In this document: piece by piece, positions 23,541-31,410 of the stretch
Layout: each line of letters starts with the position of its first letter
How positions within the stretch are numbered: position 1 is the stretch's first letter
DNA from: Methylobacterium cerastii
GTDB taxonomy: Bacteria > Pseudomonadota > Alphaproteobacteria > Rhizobiales > Beijerinckiaceae
NCBI RefSeq assembly: GCF_022179125.1
Contig: NZ_BPQG01000095.1
Span: 1-44,452, forward strand
DNA length: 44,452 nt
Reading direction: 5' to 3'
The notes under the pieces: generated by a model
Databases searched by the model: none
Seen by the model: only the letters and a program-made list of their open reading frames with translations
What the model was told of the DNA's origin: nothing
Translations under genes and position numbers: made by a program

Positions 23541-24242
23541 ATGAACAAGATCGATCCCGGACTCGGCATCAATCGACGTTATCTTCACGACGAGGTGGCA
23601 GACCGGATTCGTGCGCTGATCCAATCCGGCGAGATGGAGCCGAAGGCCCGCGTCAACGAGGGCGAGCTGACCGAACGCTTCGGCATCTCGCGCACCCCCT
23701 TGCGCGAGGCGATCAAGATCCTCGCCACCGAAGGCCACCTCGAACTGCTGCCGAACCGCGGCGCCCGCGTCGCCAGCCTCTCGCAGGTCGAGATCGAGGA
23801 GATGATGGAGGTCATCGCCGGCCTCGAGGCGACGGCCGCCGACCTCGCCTGCCGCACCGTCACGGAGGACGAGGTCGCCGCGATCCAGGCCGACCACGAC
23901 GCGATGGTGGCGATGTGGAAGGCGTCCGACGAGGCCGGGTACTTCCGCCTCAATCGCCAGATCCACGAGGCGATCATGGCGGCGAGCCGCAACGCGACGC
24001 TGTCGGGGATCTACCGCAGCCTGTCGGGCCGCATCCAGCGCTCGCGCTACTCCGCCCACCAGACGCCCGAGCAGTGGACCCGGGCGATCGAGGAGCACGA
24101 GCGGATGGTGGAGCTGCTGCGCGGCCGCGACGGCCCCGCGCTCTCGCACCTGATGCGCGAGCATATCCGCGGCAAGAAGCCGGTCATCGCAGCCAACTTC
24201 GGCGACGCCGCCGCCGAGCTGCCGGCGGACGCCGCCGGCTGA
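23541..24242 (+). CDS. GntR family (FadR subfamily, FCD domain) regulator, 233 aa
   Basis: The N-terminal winged helix (about 12-75) shows LHDEVADRIRALIQSGEMEP, then LTERFGISRTPLREAIKILA and GHLELLPNRGARVAS, the standard GntR signature. The FCD ligand domain (about 85-215) contains FRLNRQIHEAIMAAS and HERMVELLRGRDG with the His/Asp metal ligands typical of regulators of organic-acid metabolism. It lies 72 bases after the FAD/Fe-S dehydrogenase on the same strand and is convergent with the methyltransferase three bases away. It probably controls hydroxyacid metabolism in response to the acid or its product. Confidence 0.9.
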   Translation: MNKIDPGLGINRRYLHDEVADRIRALIQSGEMEPKARVNEGELTERFGISRTPLREAIKILATEGHLELLPNRGARVASLSQVEIEEMMEVIAGLEATAADLACRTVTEDEVAAIQADHDAMVAMWKASDEAGYFRLNRQIHEAIMAASRNATLSGIYRSLSGRIQRSRYSAHQTPEQWTRAIEEHERMVELLRGRDGPALSHLMREHIRGKKPVIAANFGDAAAELPADAAG

Positions 24243-24245
24243 CGA

Positions 24246-25172
24246 TCAGTCGACGCGCCGCGTCTCGAACCAGAACGAGGCGCCGGGCAGGCCGGTGTCG
24301 TTCGGGTAGGTGAACGGGATGTCGAGGCCGCCGGCCGGCGCCGCGAACACGCGCTTCACCCGCGCCGCGAATTCCGGATCCTGGCACAGGTAGGTGACCG
24401 GCGCCGTGACCCGAAACGGCGGCCTTCCGCACATCAGCATCGCGGCGAGCAGGTATTGCTCGTTGTAGAGCCGGTGGTTCCAGGCGGTCGGGTAGTCGTC
24501 GGGAATGAAGATGTCGTGGATCTGCACGATCACGCCGGGCACCAGGCGCGGAAGGATCTCGAAGAAGAACACCACCACGTCCGAGTTGGCGAAGGCCCGG
24601 TGCGACCCGTCGAAGAACAGGACGTCGCCCGCCTGCAGCGTGTCGAACACCGTGAGGTCGCAGTCTTCGAGCGGCTGGCGGATCACCGCGTCGCAGATCC
24701 GGTCGATGTGCCGGCGCGGGTTGGGATCGATCGAGGTCATCCGGGTCGGGAGCGACAGCCGCTCCACCGTGCGGCGCGCGAAGCAGGTCGAGGTGCCCGA
24801 ACCGATCTCGACGTAGCGGGCCGGCCGCTTCCAGGCGAGGAAGGTCATGAGCGCGGCGGCGTCCAGCGCCGTGAACCAAGTGTTGTTCCAGCACGGCGCG
24901 GTCGGGTCCGCAGGGTCGGGCGCGTGGGCGACGTCGTGGATCAGCGCAGCGTGATCCTCGAGCGCGGATACGAAGCGCGCGTAGTCCGGCCGCCCCTGGT
25001 CGAGCACCGCCCGCAGCCGGCTGTGCGGCGGCGTCTGCGGCTGCCAGCGCGCTTGCGGCATGACCGGATAGTAGTCGTGGACGGTGTGGCTCCACCGGAA
25101 CGGATCGGTGCTCGCGCGGAAGATGTCGAGGCCGGCCTTCCGACCCGCGCTTTGAACCAACTGCTTGAGCAT
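24246..25172 (-). CDS. Class I SAM-dependent methyltransferase, 308 aa
   Basis: A Methyltransf_24-like Rossmann core is visible: RPARYVEIGSGTSTCFARRT gives the E-x-G-S-G SAM-binding loop, TRMTSIDPNPRRHIDR the acidic ribose-binding end of strand 2, and DVLFFDGSHRAFANSDVVVF the strand 4 D-G-S-H motif. The N-terminal 100 residues are helical and include FRWSHTVHDYYPVMP. GGAGGCG six bases before the ATG at 25172 decides the start over the one at 25193. It stands alone and is convergent with the GntR gene. The substrate is unknown; relatives act on sugars or small molecules in surface-polysaccharide contexts, which is not supported here by neighbours. Confidence 0.82.
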   Translation of the reverse strand: MLKQLVQSAGRKAGLDIFRASTDPFRWSHTVHDYYPVMPQARWQPQTPPHSRLRAVLDQGRPDYARFVSALEDHAALIHDVAHAPDPADPTAPCWNNTWFTALDAAALMTFLAWKRPARYVEIGSGTSTCFARRTVERLSLPTRMTSIDPNPRRHIDRICDAVIRQPLEDCDLTVFDTLQAGDVLFFDGSHRAFANSDVVVFFFEILPRLVPGVIVQIHDIFIPDDYPTAWNHRLYNEQYLLAAMLMCGRPPFRVTAPVTYLCQDPEFAARVKRVFAAPAGGLDIPFTYPNDTGLPGASFWFETRRVD

Positions 25173-25292
25173 CGACGCCTCCGACCGGCCCATCCCGACG
25201 AGGCGGATCGTAGCAGCAAATACAATCTTGGGTTGAGTTGTTCTGCGTAGCGCTCTGCACCGATTGCAAACGCGGTGAACGGGATTCCCGCC

Positions 25293-25949
25293 TCAGGCGG
25301 CGTCGCCGAGCGAGCGCAGGCCGGCGACGAGGTCCGAGAAGCGGTCGCCCTGCACCACCACGTGCGTGCGCAGGCGTTCGGCCGCGGCCGCGTCGTCGCC
25401 GGCGAGGATCGCTGCGACGATGCCGGCATGTTCCGCCAGCGACTGGCCGAGGCGGTGGCGCGTCCGCAGCTGAAGGCGGCGATAGGGGGCCAGCCGCCGG
25501 CTCAGCAGGCGGGCCTGCTCGGCGAGGAAGGCGTTGCGGCAGGCGCCGTAGACCACGGCGTGAAACACTTGGTTCTCGGCGTAGTAGCCCTCGGTGTCGC
25601 CGGCCGCCGCCGACGCCTCGCAGGCCGCGAGCGCCGCCTTCAGCGCCGCCTCGTGGTCGGGGGTCAGGCGCCGCGCGGCGAAGCGCCCGCAGGCCGCCTC
25701 CAGTTCCGCCATGGTCTCGAACATCGCCAGCAGGTGCTGCGGCTCCGGCGCGCTGACGATCGTGCCCTTGCGCGGCTTGGTCTCGACGAGCCCGGTGACG
25801 GCCAGCTGCAGCAGCGCCTCGCGGATCGGCGTGCGCGACACCCCGAACCGCTCGGCGAGCATCACCTCGTCGAGGCGCGCGCCGACGGCAAGATGGCCGG
25901 CAACGATCTCATCCTCGATGGTCTGCCGCAGGCGCTGTGCCTGGCTCAT
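25293..25949 (-). CDS. GntR family (FCD domain) regulator of the TRAP operon, 218 aa
   Basis: The winged helix has MSQAQRLRQTIEDEIVAGHL, then LAERFGVSRTPIREALLQLA and GLVETKPRKGTIV. The FCD domain follows with ENQVFHAVVYGACRNAFLAE and a LGQSLAEHAGIVAAILAGDD segment carrying metal-ligand histidines. GGGAGG nine bases before the ATG at 25949 supports this start; the longer frame to 26006 runs through a tandem repeat. It is divergent from dctPQM, the usual arrangement for a local repressor that senses the transported organic acid. It differs in sequence from the other FCD regulator at 23541. Confidence 0.9.
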   Translation of the reverse strand: MSQAQRLRQTIEDEIVAGHLAVGARLDEVMLAERFGVSRTPIREALLQLAVTGLVETKPRKGTIVSAPEPQHLLAMFETMAELEAACGRFAARRLTPDHEAALKAALAACEASAAAGDTEGYYAENQVFHAVVYGACRNAFLAEQARLLSRRLAPYRRLQLRTRHRLGQSLAEHAGIVAAILAGDDAAAAERLRTHVVVQGDRFSDLVAGLRSLGDAA

Positions 25950-25960
25950 CGCTGGACGCC

Positions 25961-25999
25961 TCCCGAGCGTGACGATTCCCGAGCGTGACGATTCCCGAG
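25961..25999. repeat. 16-bp tandem repeat before the GntR start
   Basis: TCCCGAGCGTGACGAT occurs at 25961-25976 and 25977-25992, then TCCCGAG starts a third copy. On the minus strand the copies lie just upstream of the GntR ATG and duplicate its ribosome-site sequence (GGGA). Confidence 0.85.
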
Positions 26000-26016
26000 A
26001 ACTCATTATGCAGGGG

Positions 26017-26076
26017 CGTTGACAAAATATACAAGAGCCCGTTCAATATATACCAAGCGTTGAATTCACTATATTG
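26017..26076 (+). promoter_or_regulatory. Promoter/operator region of the TRAP operon
   Basis: TTGACA at 26019-26024 is a consensus -35 with TTCAAT 17 bases on as a weak -10. The region is very AT-rich for this genome. CAATATA at 26044-26050 and TATATTG at 26070-26076 form an inverted repeat with a 19-base spacer. It lies between the divergent GntR gene and dctP, so it is the likely GntR target. Confidence 0.45.
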
Positions 26077-26126
26077 TGCAGCGCAAAAACAAGACAGTCG
26101 CGATTGTGCGACGCGGGAGAAACAGC

Positions 26127-27149
26127 ATGACGCCGACCCGACGCGCCCTCCTCGCCGGCGGCCTCGCCGCACCCGCCCTCCTGCGCTTCGGCCTCGGCGC
26201 CGCCCAGGCCGCGACGGTGCTGAAGCTCTCCCACCAGTTCCCCGGCGGCACCATCGACGAAGGCGACTTCCGCGATCGCATGTGCCGCAAGCTCGCCAAG
26301 GCGGTCGGCGAGCGCTCGAAGGGCGCGCTCGAGGTGCAGGTCTATCCCGGCTCGTCGCTGATGAAGACCAACGCCCAGTTCGGCGCGATGCGCAAAGGCG
26401 CGCTCGACATGTCGCTCTACCCCTCGCCCTACGCCGGCGGCGAGATCCCCGAGTTGAACATCGGCCTGATGCCGGGGCTCGTGACCTCCTACGCGCAGGG
26501 CGTCGCCTGGAAGGCGGCTCCGGTCGGCCGCAAGCTCACCGAGATCCTCGACGCCAAGGGCATCGTCCTGGTCTCCTGGGTCTGGCAGGCGGGCGGCGTC
26601 GCCAGCCGCGAGCGCCCGCTCTACGCGCCGGCCGACGCCAAGGGCCTCAAGGTCCGCGGCGGCTCGCGTGAGATGGACCTGATGATGAAGCAGGCGGGCG
26701 CGGCCACCCTCTCGATCCCGTCGAGCGAATCCTACGCGGCGATGCAGACCGGCGCGTGCGACGCGGTCATCACCTCCTCCACCAGCCTGATCTCGTTCCG
26801 CCTGGAGGAGCTGTCGAAGGCGCTGACCTCGGGGCGCGAGCGCTCCTACTGGTTCATGCTCGAGCCGATCATGATGTCGAAGGCGATCTTCAGCGGGCTG
26901 CCGAAGGACCAGCAGGACCTGATCATGGCGGTCGGCGCCGAGCTCGAATCCTTCGGACAGGACGGCGCCAAGGCCGACGACACCCATGTCGAGCAGGTCT
27001 TCTCGAAGGCCGGCGCCAAGGTGCAGAACCTCGACGAGAAGACCATGGGGCAGTGGCGCGACATCGCCCGCGACACGGCGTGGAAGGACTACGCGGCCAA
27101 GAACGCGCAGTGCGCCGAGCTCCTCAAGCTGGCGGAGCAGGTCGCGTGA
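26127..27149 (+). CDS. dctP: TRAP transporter substrate-binding protein DctP, 340 aa
   Basis: The N-terminus MTPTRRALLAGGLAAPALLR is a twin-arginine-like export signal with cleavage expected after AQA near residue 29. The mature part has the DctP hallmarks: ATVLKLSHQFPGGTIDEGDF, GALEVQVYPGSSLMKTNAQF, ADAKGLKVRGGSREMDLMMK with the carboxylate-binding Arg, and the SSESYAAMQTGACDAV segment. The protein captures an organic acid in the periplasm and delivers it to DctQM. GGGAGA lies before the ATG at 26127. It is the first gene of a three-gene overlapping operon. The ligand cannot be read from sequence. Confidence 0.92.
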   Translation: MTPTRRALLAGGLAAPALLRFGLGAAQAATVLKLSHQFPGGTIDEGDFRDRMCRKLAKAVGERSKGALEVQVYPGSSLMKTNAQFGAMRKGALDMSLYPSPYAGGEIPELNIGLMPGLVTSYAQGVAWKAAPVGRKLTEILDAKGIVLVSWVWQAGGVASRERPLYAPADAKGLKVRGGSREMDLMMKQAGAATLSIPSSESYAAMQTGACDAVITSSTSLISFRLEELSKALTSGRERSYWFMLEPIMMSKAIFSGLPKDQQDLIMAVGAELESFGQDGAKADDTHVEQVFSKAGAKVQNLDEKTMGQWRDIARDTAWKDYAAKNAQCAELLKLAEQVA

Positions 27150-27838
27150 GCCACGCCTTCGACGCGGCCTCGGCCGCCTCCGAGAAGGCGGTCGCCGAGC
27201 CCCGGATCCCCGGCGCGCTCGGCGTCATGGACCGGGCGATGAAGCGCCTGAACGGGGTGATCATGGTGTTCGGCGGGCTCGCGCTCGTCGGCGCCTGCCT
27301 CGTGCTGAGCTACAGCGTGGTGATCCGCTACGTCCTGCACGAGCCGACCGACTGGCAGGACGAGATGGCCGTGTTCCTGATCGTCGGCGCGACCTTCTTC
27401 TCGGCCGCCGCCGTCCAGGCCAAGCGCGGCCACGTGGCGATCGAGGCGCTGACCGGGTTCCTGTCGCCGAAGGTCAACCGCGCCCGCCTGTTGATGGCGG
27501 ACGTGATCAGCTTCGTCTTCGTGGTGTTCTTCGCCTGGAAGAGCTGGACGCTGTTCCACGAGGCTTACGTCGACGGCCAGGTCTCGCAATCGAGCTGGGG
27601 CCCGCCGCTGGCGATCCCCTACGCCCTGATGGCGGTCGGCATGAGCCTGCTCGGCATCCAGTTCGCCGTGCAGATCGTCCAGGCCCTCACCTACGGTCCG
27701 AACTCCGCCGGCTGGGTCGCCCCGAAGGTCGGCCTCGGCGCCGACCTGAACACAGACATGCACGGACGGCCGGACGTGACCCCGCGGGGCACGGACCCGA
27801 TGGGCGACACCGTCGACACCGCGAGGATCACCCGATGA
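27146..27838 (+). CDS. dctQ: TRAP transporter small permease DctQ, 230 aa
   Basis: A GTG at 27146 overlaps the dctP stop (GTGA), so translation is coupled. Four membrane helices are visible: about 36-58 (NGVIMVFGGLALVGACLVLS), 70-88 (EMAVFLIVGATFFSAAAVQA), 110-130 (LLMADVISFVFVVFFAW) and 155-178 (LAIPYALMAVGMSLLGIQFA). The DW-x-D-E motif (EPTDWQDEMAVF) is the DctQ signature. The 24-residue N-terminal and 50-residue C-terminal extensions are polar and longer than usual. It bridges the binding protein and the large permease in the inner membrane. Confidence 0.9.
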   Translation: MSHAFDAASAASEKAVAEPRIPGALGVMDRAMKRLNGVIMVFGGLALVGACLVLSYSVVIRYVLHEPTDWQDEMAVFLIVGATFFSAAAVQAKRGHVAIEALTGFLSPKVNRARLLMADVISFVFVVFFAWKSWTLFHEAYVDGQVSQSSWGPPLAIPYALMAVGMSLLGIQFAVQIVQALTYGPNSAGWVAPKVGLGADLNTDMHGRPDVTPRGTDPMGDTVDTARITR

Positions 27839-29187
27839 GCACCGCCGCGATCGGCTTCCTCTATGCCGGGGCGACCCTCTCGGCGATGCTGGCCGGCATC
27901 CCCATCGCCTTCGCGCTCGGCTTCGTCGCGCTGGCGTTCATGTTCGTCTTCATGCCGGCGGCTTCGCTCGATACCGTGGCGCAGAACGTCTACGAGGAGA
28001 TGGCCTCGATCACCCTGCTCTCGATCCCGCTCTTCATCCTGAAGGGCGCGGCGATCGGGCGCTCGAAGGCGGGCCAGGACCTCTACTCGGCCATGCACGC
28101 CTGGATGCACCGCATCCCGGGGGGGCTGGGCATCGCCAACGTCTTCGCCTGCGCGCTGTTCGCCGCGATGGCGGGGTCCTCGCCCGCCACCTGCTCGGCC
28201 ATCGGCTCGGCCGGCATCCCGGAGATGCGCAAGCGCGGCTACTCGCCGGGCTTCGCCGCCGGCATCATCGCGGCCGGCGGGACGCTCGGCATCCTGCTGC
28301 CGCCCTCGATCACCATGATCCTCTACGCGGTGGCCGCCGAGCAGTCGCTCGGGCGCCTGTTCCTGGCCGGCATCGGGCCGGGGCTGCTGCTGGTCGGGCT
28401 GTTCGCGGCCTGGGCGGTGTTCCGCTTCCGCGCCGAGTACGCCACCGCGAAGGCCGCCTACGAGCGCGGCGGCGTCCAGTCGCCGATCCTGGCGGACGAC
28501 ACCTACAGCATGCGCCAGCGCTTCGAGACGCTGCCGCGGGTGCTGCCCTTCGTGGTGCTGCTCACCGGCGTGATGGTCGCGCTCTACGGCGGCTACGCCA
28601 CGCCCTCCGAGACGGCCGGCCTCGGCGGCCTGCTGGCGCTCGGCCTGATCGCGGTGATCTACGGCGTCTGGCGCCCGAAGGACGTCAGCCCGATCCTCAC
28701 CGCGACGTTGCGCGAGTCGACCATGCTGATGCTGATCATCGGCATGTCGCTGCTCTACGCCTACGTGATGAGCTACCTGCACATCTCGCAGTCGGCGGCC
28801 GCCGCGATCGTGGCGATGCAGCTTTCCCCCTGGGTGCTGCTGGTGACGATCCTCGGGCTGGTGATCGGGCTCGGCTTCTTCCTGCCGCCGGTCTCGATCA
28901 TCCTGATGACCGCGCCGATCATCCTGCCGCCGCTGAAGGCCGCGGGCTTCGACCTGGTCTGGTTCGGCGTGGTGATGACCATCACCATGGAGATGGGCCT
29001 GATCCACCCGCCGGTCGGGCTCAACATCTTCGTCATCAAGAACATCGCCCCCGACATCCCGCTCTCGGACATCATCTGGGGGACGCTCCCCTTCGTGGTG
29101 CTGATGGCGGTGGCGATCCTGATCCTGTGCCTCGTGCCGGGCATCGCCCTGTGGCTGCCCGACCTGCTGCTGCCGTCCACGCGGTAG
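27835..29187 (+). CDS. dctM: TRAP transporter large permease DctM, 450 aa
   Basis: The ATG at 27835 overlaps the dctQ stop (ATGA). About twelve hydrophobic helices cover the sequence. Family landmarks are LLSIPLFILKGAAIGRSKAG, GGLGIANVFACALFAAMAGS SP-A-T segment, AGIIAAGGTLGILLPPSITM and FLPPVSIILMTAPIILPPLK, ending with GLIHPPVGLNIFVIKNIAP. It is the ion-coupled transport channel of the TRAP system, driven by Na+ or H+ gradients. The operon ends here with a palindrome 15 bases later, and the next genes converge on it. Confidence 0.93.
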   Translation: MSTAAIGFLYAGATLSAMLAGIPIAFALGFVALAFMFVFMPAASLDTVAQNVYEEMASITLLSIPLFILKGAAIGRSKAGQDLYSAMHAWMHRIPGGLGIANVFACALFAAMAGSSPATCSAIGSAGIPEMRKRGYSPGFAAGIIAAGGTLGILLPPSITMILYAVAAEQSLGRLFLAGIGPGLLLVGLFAAWAVFRFRAEYATAKAAYERGGVQSPILADDTYSMRQRFETLPRVLPFVVLLTGVMVALYGGYATPSETAGLGGLLALGLIAVIYGVWRPKDVSPILTATLRESTMLMLIIGMSLLYAYVMSYLHISQSAAAAIVAMQLSPWVLLVTILGLVIGLGFFLPPVSIILMTAPIILPPLKAAGFDLVWFGVVMTITMEMGLIHPPVGLNIFVIKNIAPDIPLSDIIWGTLPFVVLMAVAILILCLVPGIALWLPDLLLPSTR

Positions 29188-29201
29188 CGCGCCCCTCCTC
29201 C

Positions 29202-29225
29202 CCTCTCCCCGCGGGCGGGGAGAGG
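29202..29225. terminator. Near-perfect palindrome between convergent operons
   Basis: CCTCTCCCCGC at 29202-29212 pairs with GCGGGGAGAGG at 29215-29225, leaving a two-base centre. It lies between the convergent dctM and crotonase genes and probably terminates both. The sequence type is a common dispersed intergenic repeat in GC-rich alphaproteobacteria, so it may also be a repeat unit. Confidence 0.55.
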
Positions 29226-29346
29226 CCCGGCTGCACCCCGTCGTGCAACCGGGGGAGCGGCGGCGTAGCCGAAGCGGTGGTGAGGGCGGTCGTGCGAGGT
29301 GGAAGGTGTCAGGCGTGGCGCAGGGAAAGGGCGCCCCTTCGCGCCG

Positions 29347-30156
29347 CTACCGCCCCTGCCAATCCGGCGCGCGCTTGCCCAAGAACGCTTCCATGCCCTC
29401 GCGAAAATCGCGGCTCATGTAGCAGCTGAGGATCAGGTCGTCGCCGGGCTGCGGCTCGCCCTCGGGGGCGGTGGCCTCTTCGGCGAGCCGGCGCAGGCCT
29501 TCCTTGGTGGCCTGCATCGTCAGGGGCGCGTGGCCGGCGACCAGCGTCGCCAGCTCGGTCGCGCGCGCGGCGAGCGCTGCGGCGTCCGCCACCACCTCGC
29601 CGACGAGGCCGATGGTCAGCGCCTCCTCGGCGCCGACGAGGCGGGCGGTGAAGATGATGTCCTTCACCCGCGCCGGGCCGATCAGGTCGGACAGCCGCTT
29701 GAGGTTGCCCTGAGACAGGCAGTTTCCGAGCGTGCGGGCGATCGGGAAGCCGAAGCGTGCGTCGCGCGTGGCGACGCGCAGGTCGCAGGCGGCGGCGATC
29801 GCCGCCCCTCCCCCCGTGCAGGCGCCCGCGATGGCGGCGATGGTCGGCACCCGCATCCGCTCCAGCGTGCCGAGCACCCGGTCCATGAAGCGCTCGTAGC
29901 CCAGCGCATCCTCCGCGGTCTCGAAGCTGCGGAACTGGGCGATGTCGGTGCCGGCGGCGAACGCCTTCTCGCCGGCCCCGGTGATGACCAGCGCCTTGAC
30001 CGACACGTCCTCCTGGATCCGCAGGCACTGGGTCACCAGGCCTTCGTACATCGCGAAGGTCAGGGCGTTGCGGGCGTGCGGCCGGTTGAGGACGATGCGG
30101 GCGATGGCGCCGTCCTGGGAGACCAGCAGTTCATCGGTCGGGGCGGCGTCGCTCAT
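29347..30156 (-). CDS. Crotonase-fold protein (annotated enoyl-CoA hydratase/isomerase) lacking both hydratase glutamates, 269 aa
   Basis: The crotonase fold is clear: IARIVLNRPHARNALTFAMY, AFAAGTDIAQF and IAGACTGGGAAIAAACDLRV with the oxyanion-hole glycines, then DARFGFPIARTLGNCLS. The two hydratase glutamates are missing: the GGGCEL position is Ala119 and the QPEI position is Ile139. Hydration by the standard mechanism is therefore unlikely; isomerase, decarboxylase, hydrolase or lyase activity on a CoA thioester is possible. GAGGA nine bases before the ATG at 30156 decides the start. It is the last gene of an operon with a CoA-transferase and an MFS carrier. Confidence 0.85.
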   Translation of the reverse strand: MSDAAPTDELLVSQDGAIARIVLNRPHARNALTFAMYEGLVTQCLRIQEDVSVKALVITGAGEKAFAAGTDIAQFRSFETAEDALGYERFMDRVLGTLERMRVPTIAAIAGACTGGGAAIAAACDLRVATRDARFGFPIARTLGNCLSQGNLKRLSDLIGPARVKDIIFTARLVGAEEALTIGLVGEVVADAAALAARATELATLVAGHAPLTMQATKEGLRRLAEEATAPEGEPQPGDDLILSCYMSRDFREGMEAFLGKRAPDWQGR

Positions 30157-30178
30157 GCTCGAAGTCCTCATCCAATCG

Positions 30179-31399
30179 TCACGCCGTCGTCTCGCCCACG
30201 ACGCCCGCCGCGATCAAGCCGTCGATCGCCGCGTCGTCGTAGCCGGCCCCGCGCAGGATCGCGCGCGAGTGCTCGCCGAACAGCGGCGCCGGGCCGTGGA
30301 CCTTGCCCGGCGTCGCCGAGAACTTCACCGGCAGGCCGAGCGTCGTCATCGACCCTGCCCGGGGGTGCTCGACCGAGACCACCATCTCGCGGGCCAGCGT
30401 GTGGGGATCGCGGTGCATCTGGTTCACGTCGAGCACCGGGCCGGCCGGCACGCCGCCGGCCTCCAGACGCGCGAGCCACGCCTCGGAGGTGTCGCCCCGG
30501 AAGTACGGCGCGAGCGCCTCGGCCAGCGCGAGGCGGTGCTCCATGCGTCCGGCGTTGAGCGAAAAGCGCGGGTCGGCGGCGAGCGTGTCGGCGCCGAGCA
30601 CGTCGAGGAGGCGCAGCCAGTTGGTCTGGTTGGCCGCGCCGATGGTGATCCAACCGTCCTGCGTCTCGAAGGCCTCGTAGGGGGCGTTCAGCGGGTGGGC
30701 CGAGCCCATCGGCCCCGGCGCCACGCCGGTCGCCATGGCGATCGCCGACTGCCAGTACGTCAGGGTGATGCCGGCCTCGAACAGGGAGGTGTCGACCACC
30801 TGGCCCTGCCCGGTCTTGAGGCGGTGGGTGTAGGCGGCGAGCACCCCCATCGCCGCGAGGATGCCGGCGGTGATGTCGGTGACCGGCGGCCCGCACTTCA
30901 TCGGCGGCTCGCCGGGCCCGGCGCCGGTGACGCTCATCAGCCCGCTCATGCCCTGCGCGACGAGGTCGAACCCGGCCCGCTCCGCGTAGGGGCCGGAGCG
31001 GCCGAAGCCCGAGAGCGAGCAGTAGACGAGCGCCGGATGGCGCGCGCGCAGGGCTTCGTAGCCGAGGCCGAGCTTCTCCATCGTGCCGGCGCGGTAGTTC
31101 TCGATCAGCACGTCGGCGTCGGCCAGCAGCCGGTGGAGCACCGCCTTGCCGGCCTCGCTCTTGAGGTCGAGGGCCAGCCCGCTCTTGCCGCGGTTCATCA
31201 TCATGTAGGCGGCGCTCTCGCCGTGAAGCGACGGCGGCACCGAGCGCCGGGTGTCGTCGCCGCCGGGGATCTTCTCGACCTTGATCACCTCGGCACCCAT
31301 GTCGCCGAGCATCAGGCCGCAGACCGGGCCCGCCATGATGTGGGCGAGCTCGATCACTCTTACGCCCGCAAGCGGGCCTTCGCGTCGTGCGTCCACCAT
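30179..31399 (-). CDS. CaiB/BaiF-type (class III) CoA-transferase, 406 aa
   Basis: Family features run in order: GPLAGVRVIELAHIMAGPVC at the N-terminus, GDMGAEVIKVEKIPGGDDTR, NRGKSGLALDLKSEAGKA and DVLIENYRAGTMEKLGLGY. PPVTDITAG carries the nucleophile Asp175 that forms the mixed anhydride, followed by YTHRLKTGQGQVVDTSLFEA. Length is normal for the family. It moves CoA between an acyl-CoA donor and a carboxylic acid. The ATG at 31399 is chosen because GAGGCGG sits at the right distance; the ATG at 31405 is too close. It starts 11 bases after the MFS stop and ends 22 bases before the crotonase start. It likely activates the acid imported by that carrier. Confidence 0.9.
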   Translation of the reverse strand: MVDARREGPLAGVRVIELAHIMAGPVCGLMLGDMGAEVIKVEKIPGGDDTRRSVPPSLHGESAAYMMMNRGKSGLALDLKSEAGKAVLHRLLADADVLIENYRAGTMEKLGLGYEALRARHPALVYCSLSGFGRSGPYAERAGFDLVAQGMSGLMSVTGAGPGEPPMKCGPPVTDITAGILAAMGVLAAYTHRLKTGQGQVVDTSLFEAGITLTYWQSAIAMATGVAPGPMGSAHPLNAPYEAFETQDGWITIGAANQTNWLRLLDVLGADTLAADPRFSLNAGRMEHRLALAEALAPYFRGDTSEAWLARLEAGGVPAGPVLDVNQMHRDPHTLAREMVVSVEHPRAGSMTTLGLPVKFSATPGKVHGPAPLFGEHSRAILRGAGYDDAAIDGLIAAGVVGETTA

Positions 31400-31410
31400 C
31401 GCCATCCGCC

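Noticed and set aside
29191-29290. Insertion-sequence end near the convergent palindrome
   Set aside because: The CCTCTCCCCGC/GCGGGGAGAGG unit lacks a transposase or target-site duplication; it resembles common dispersed intergenic palindromes.
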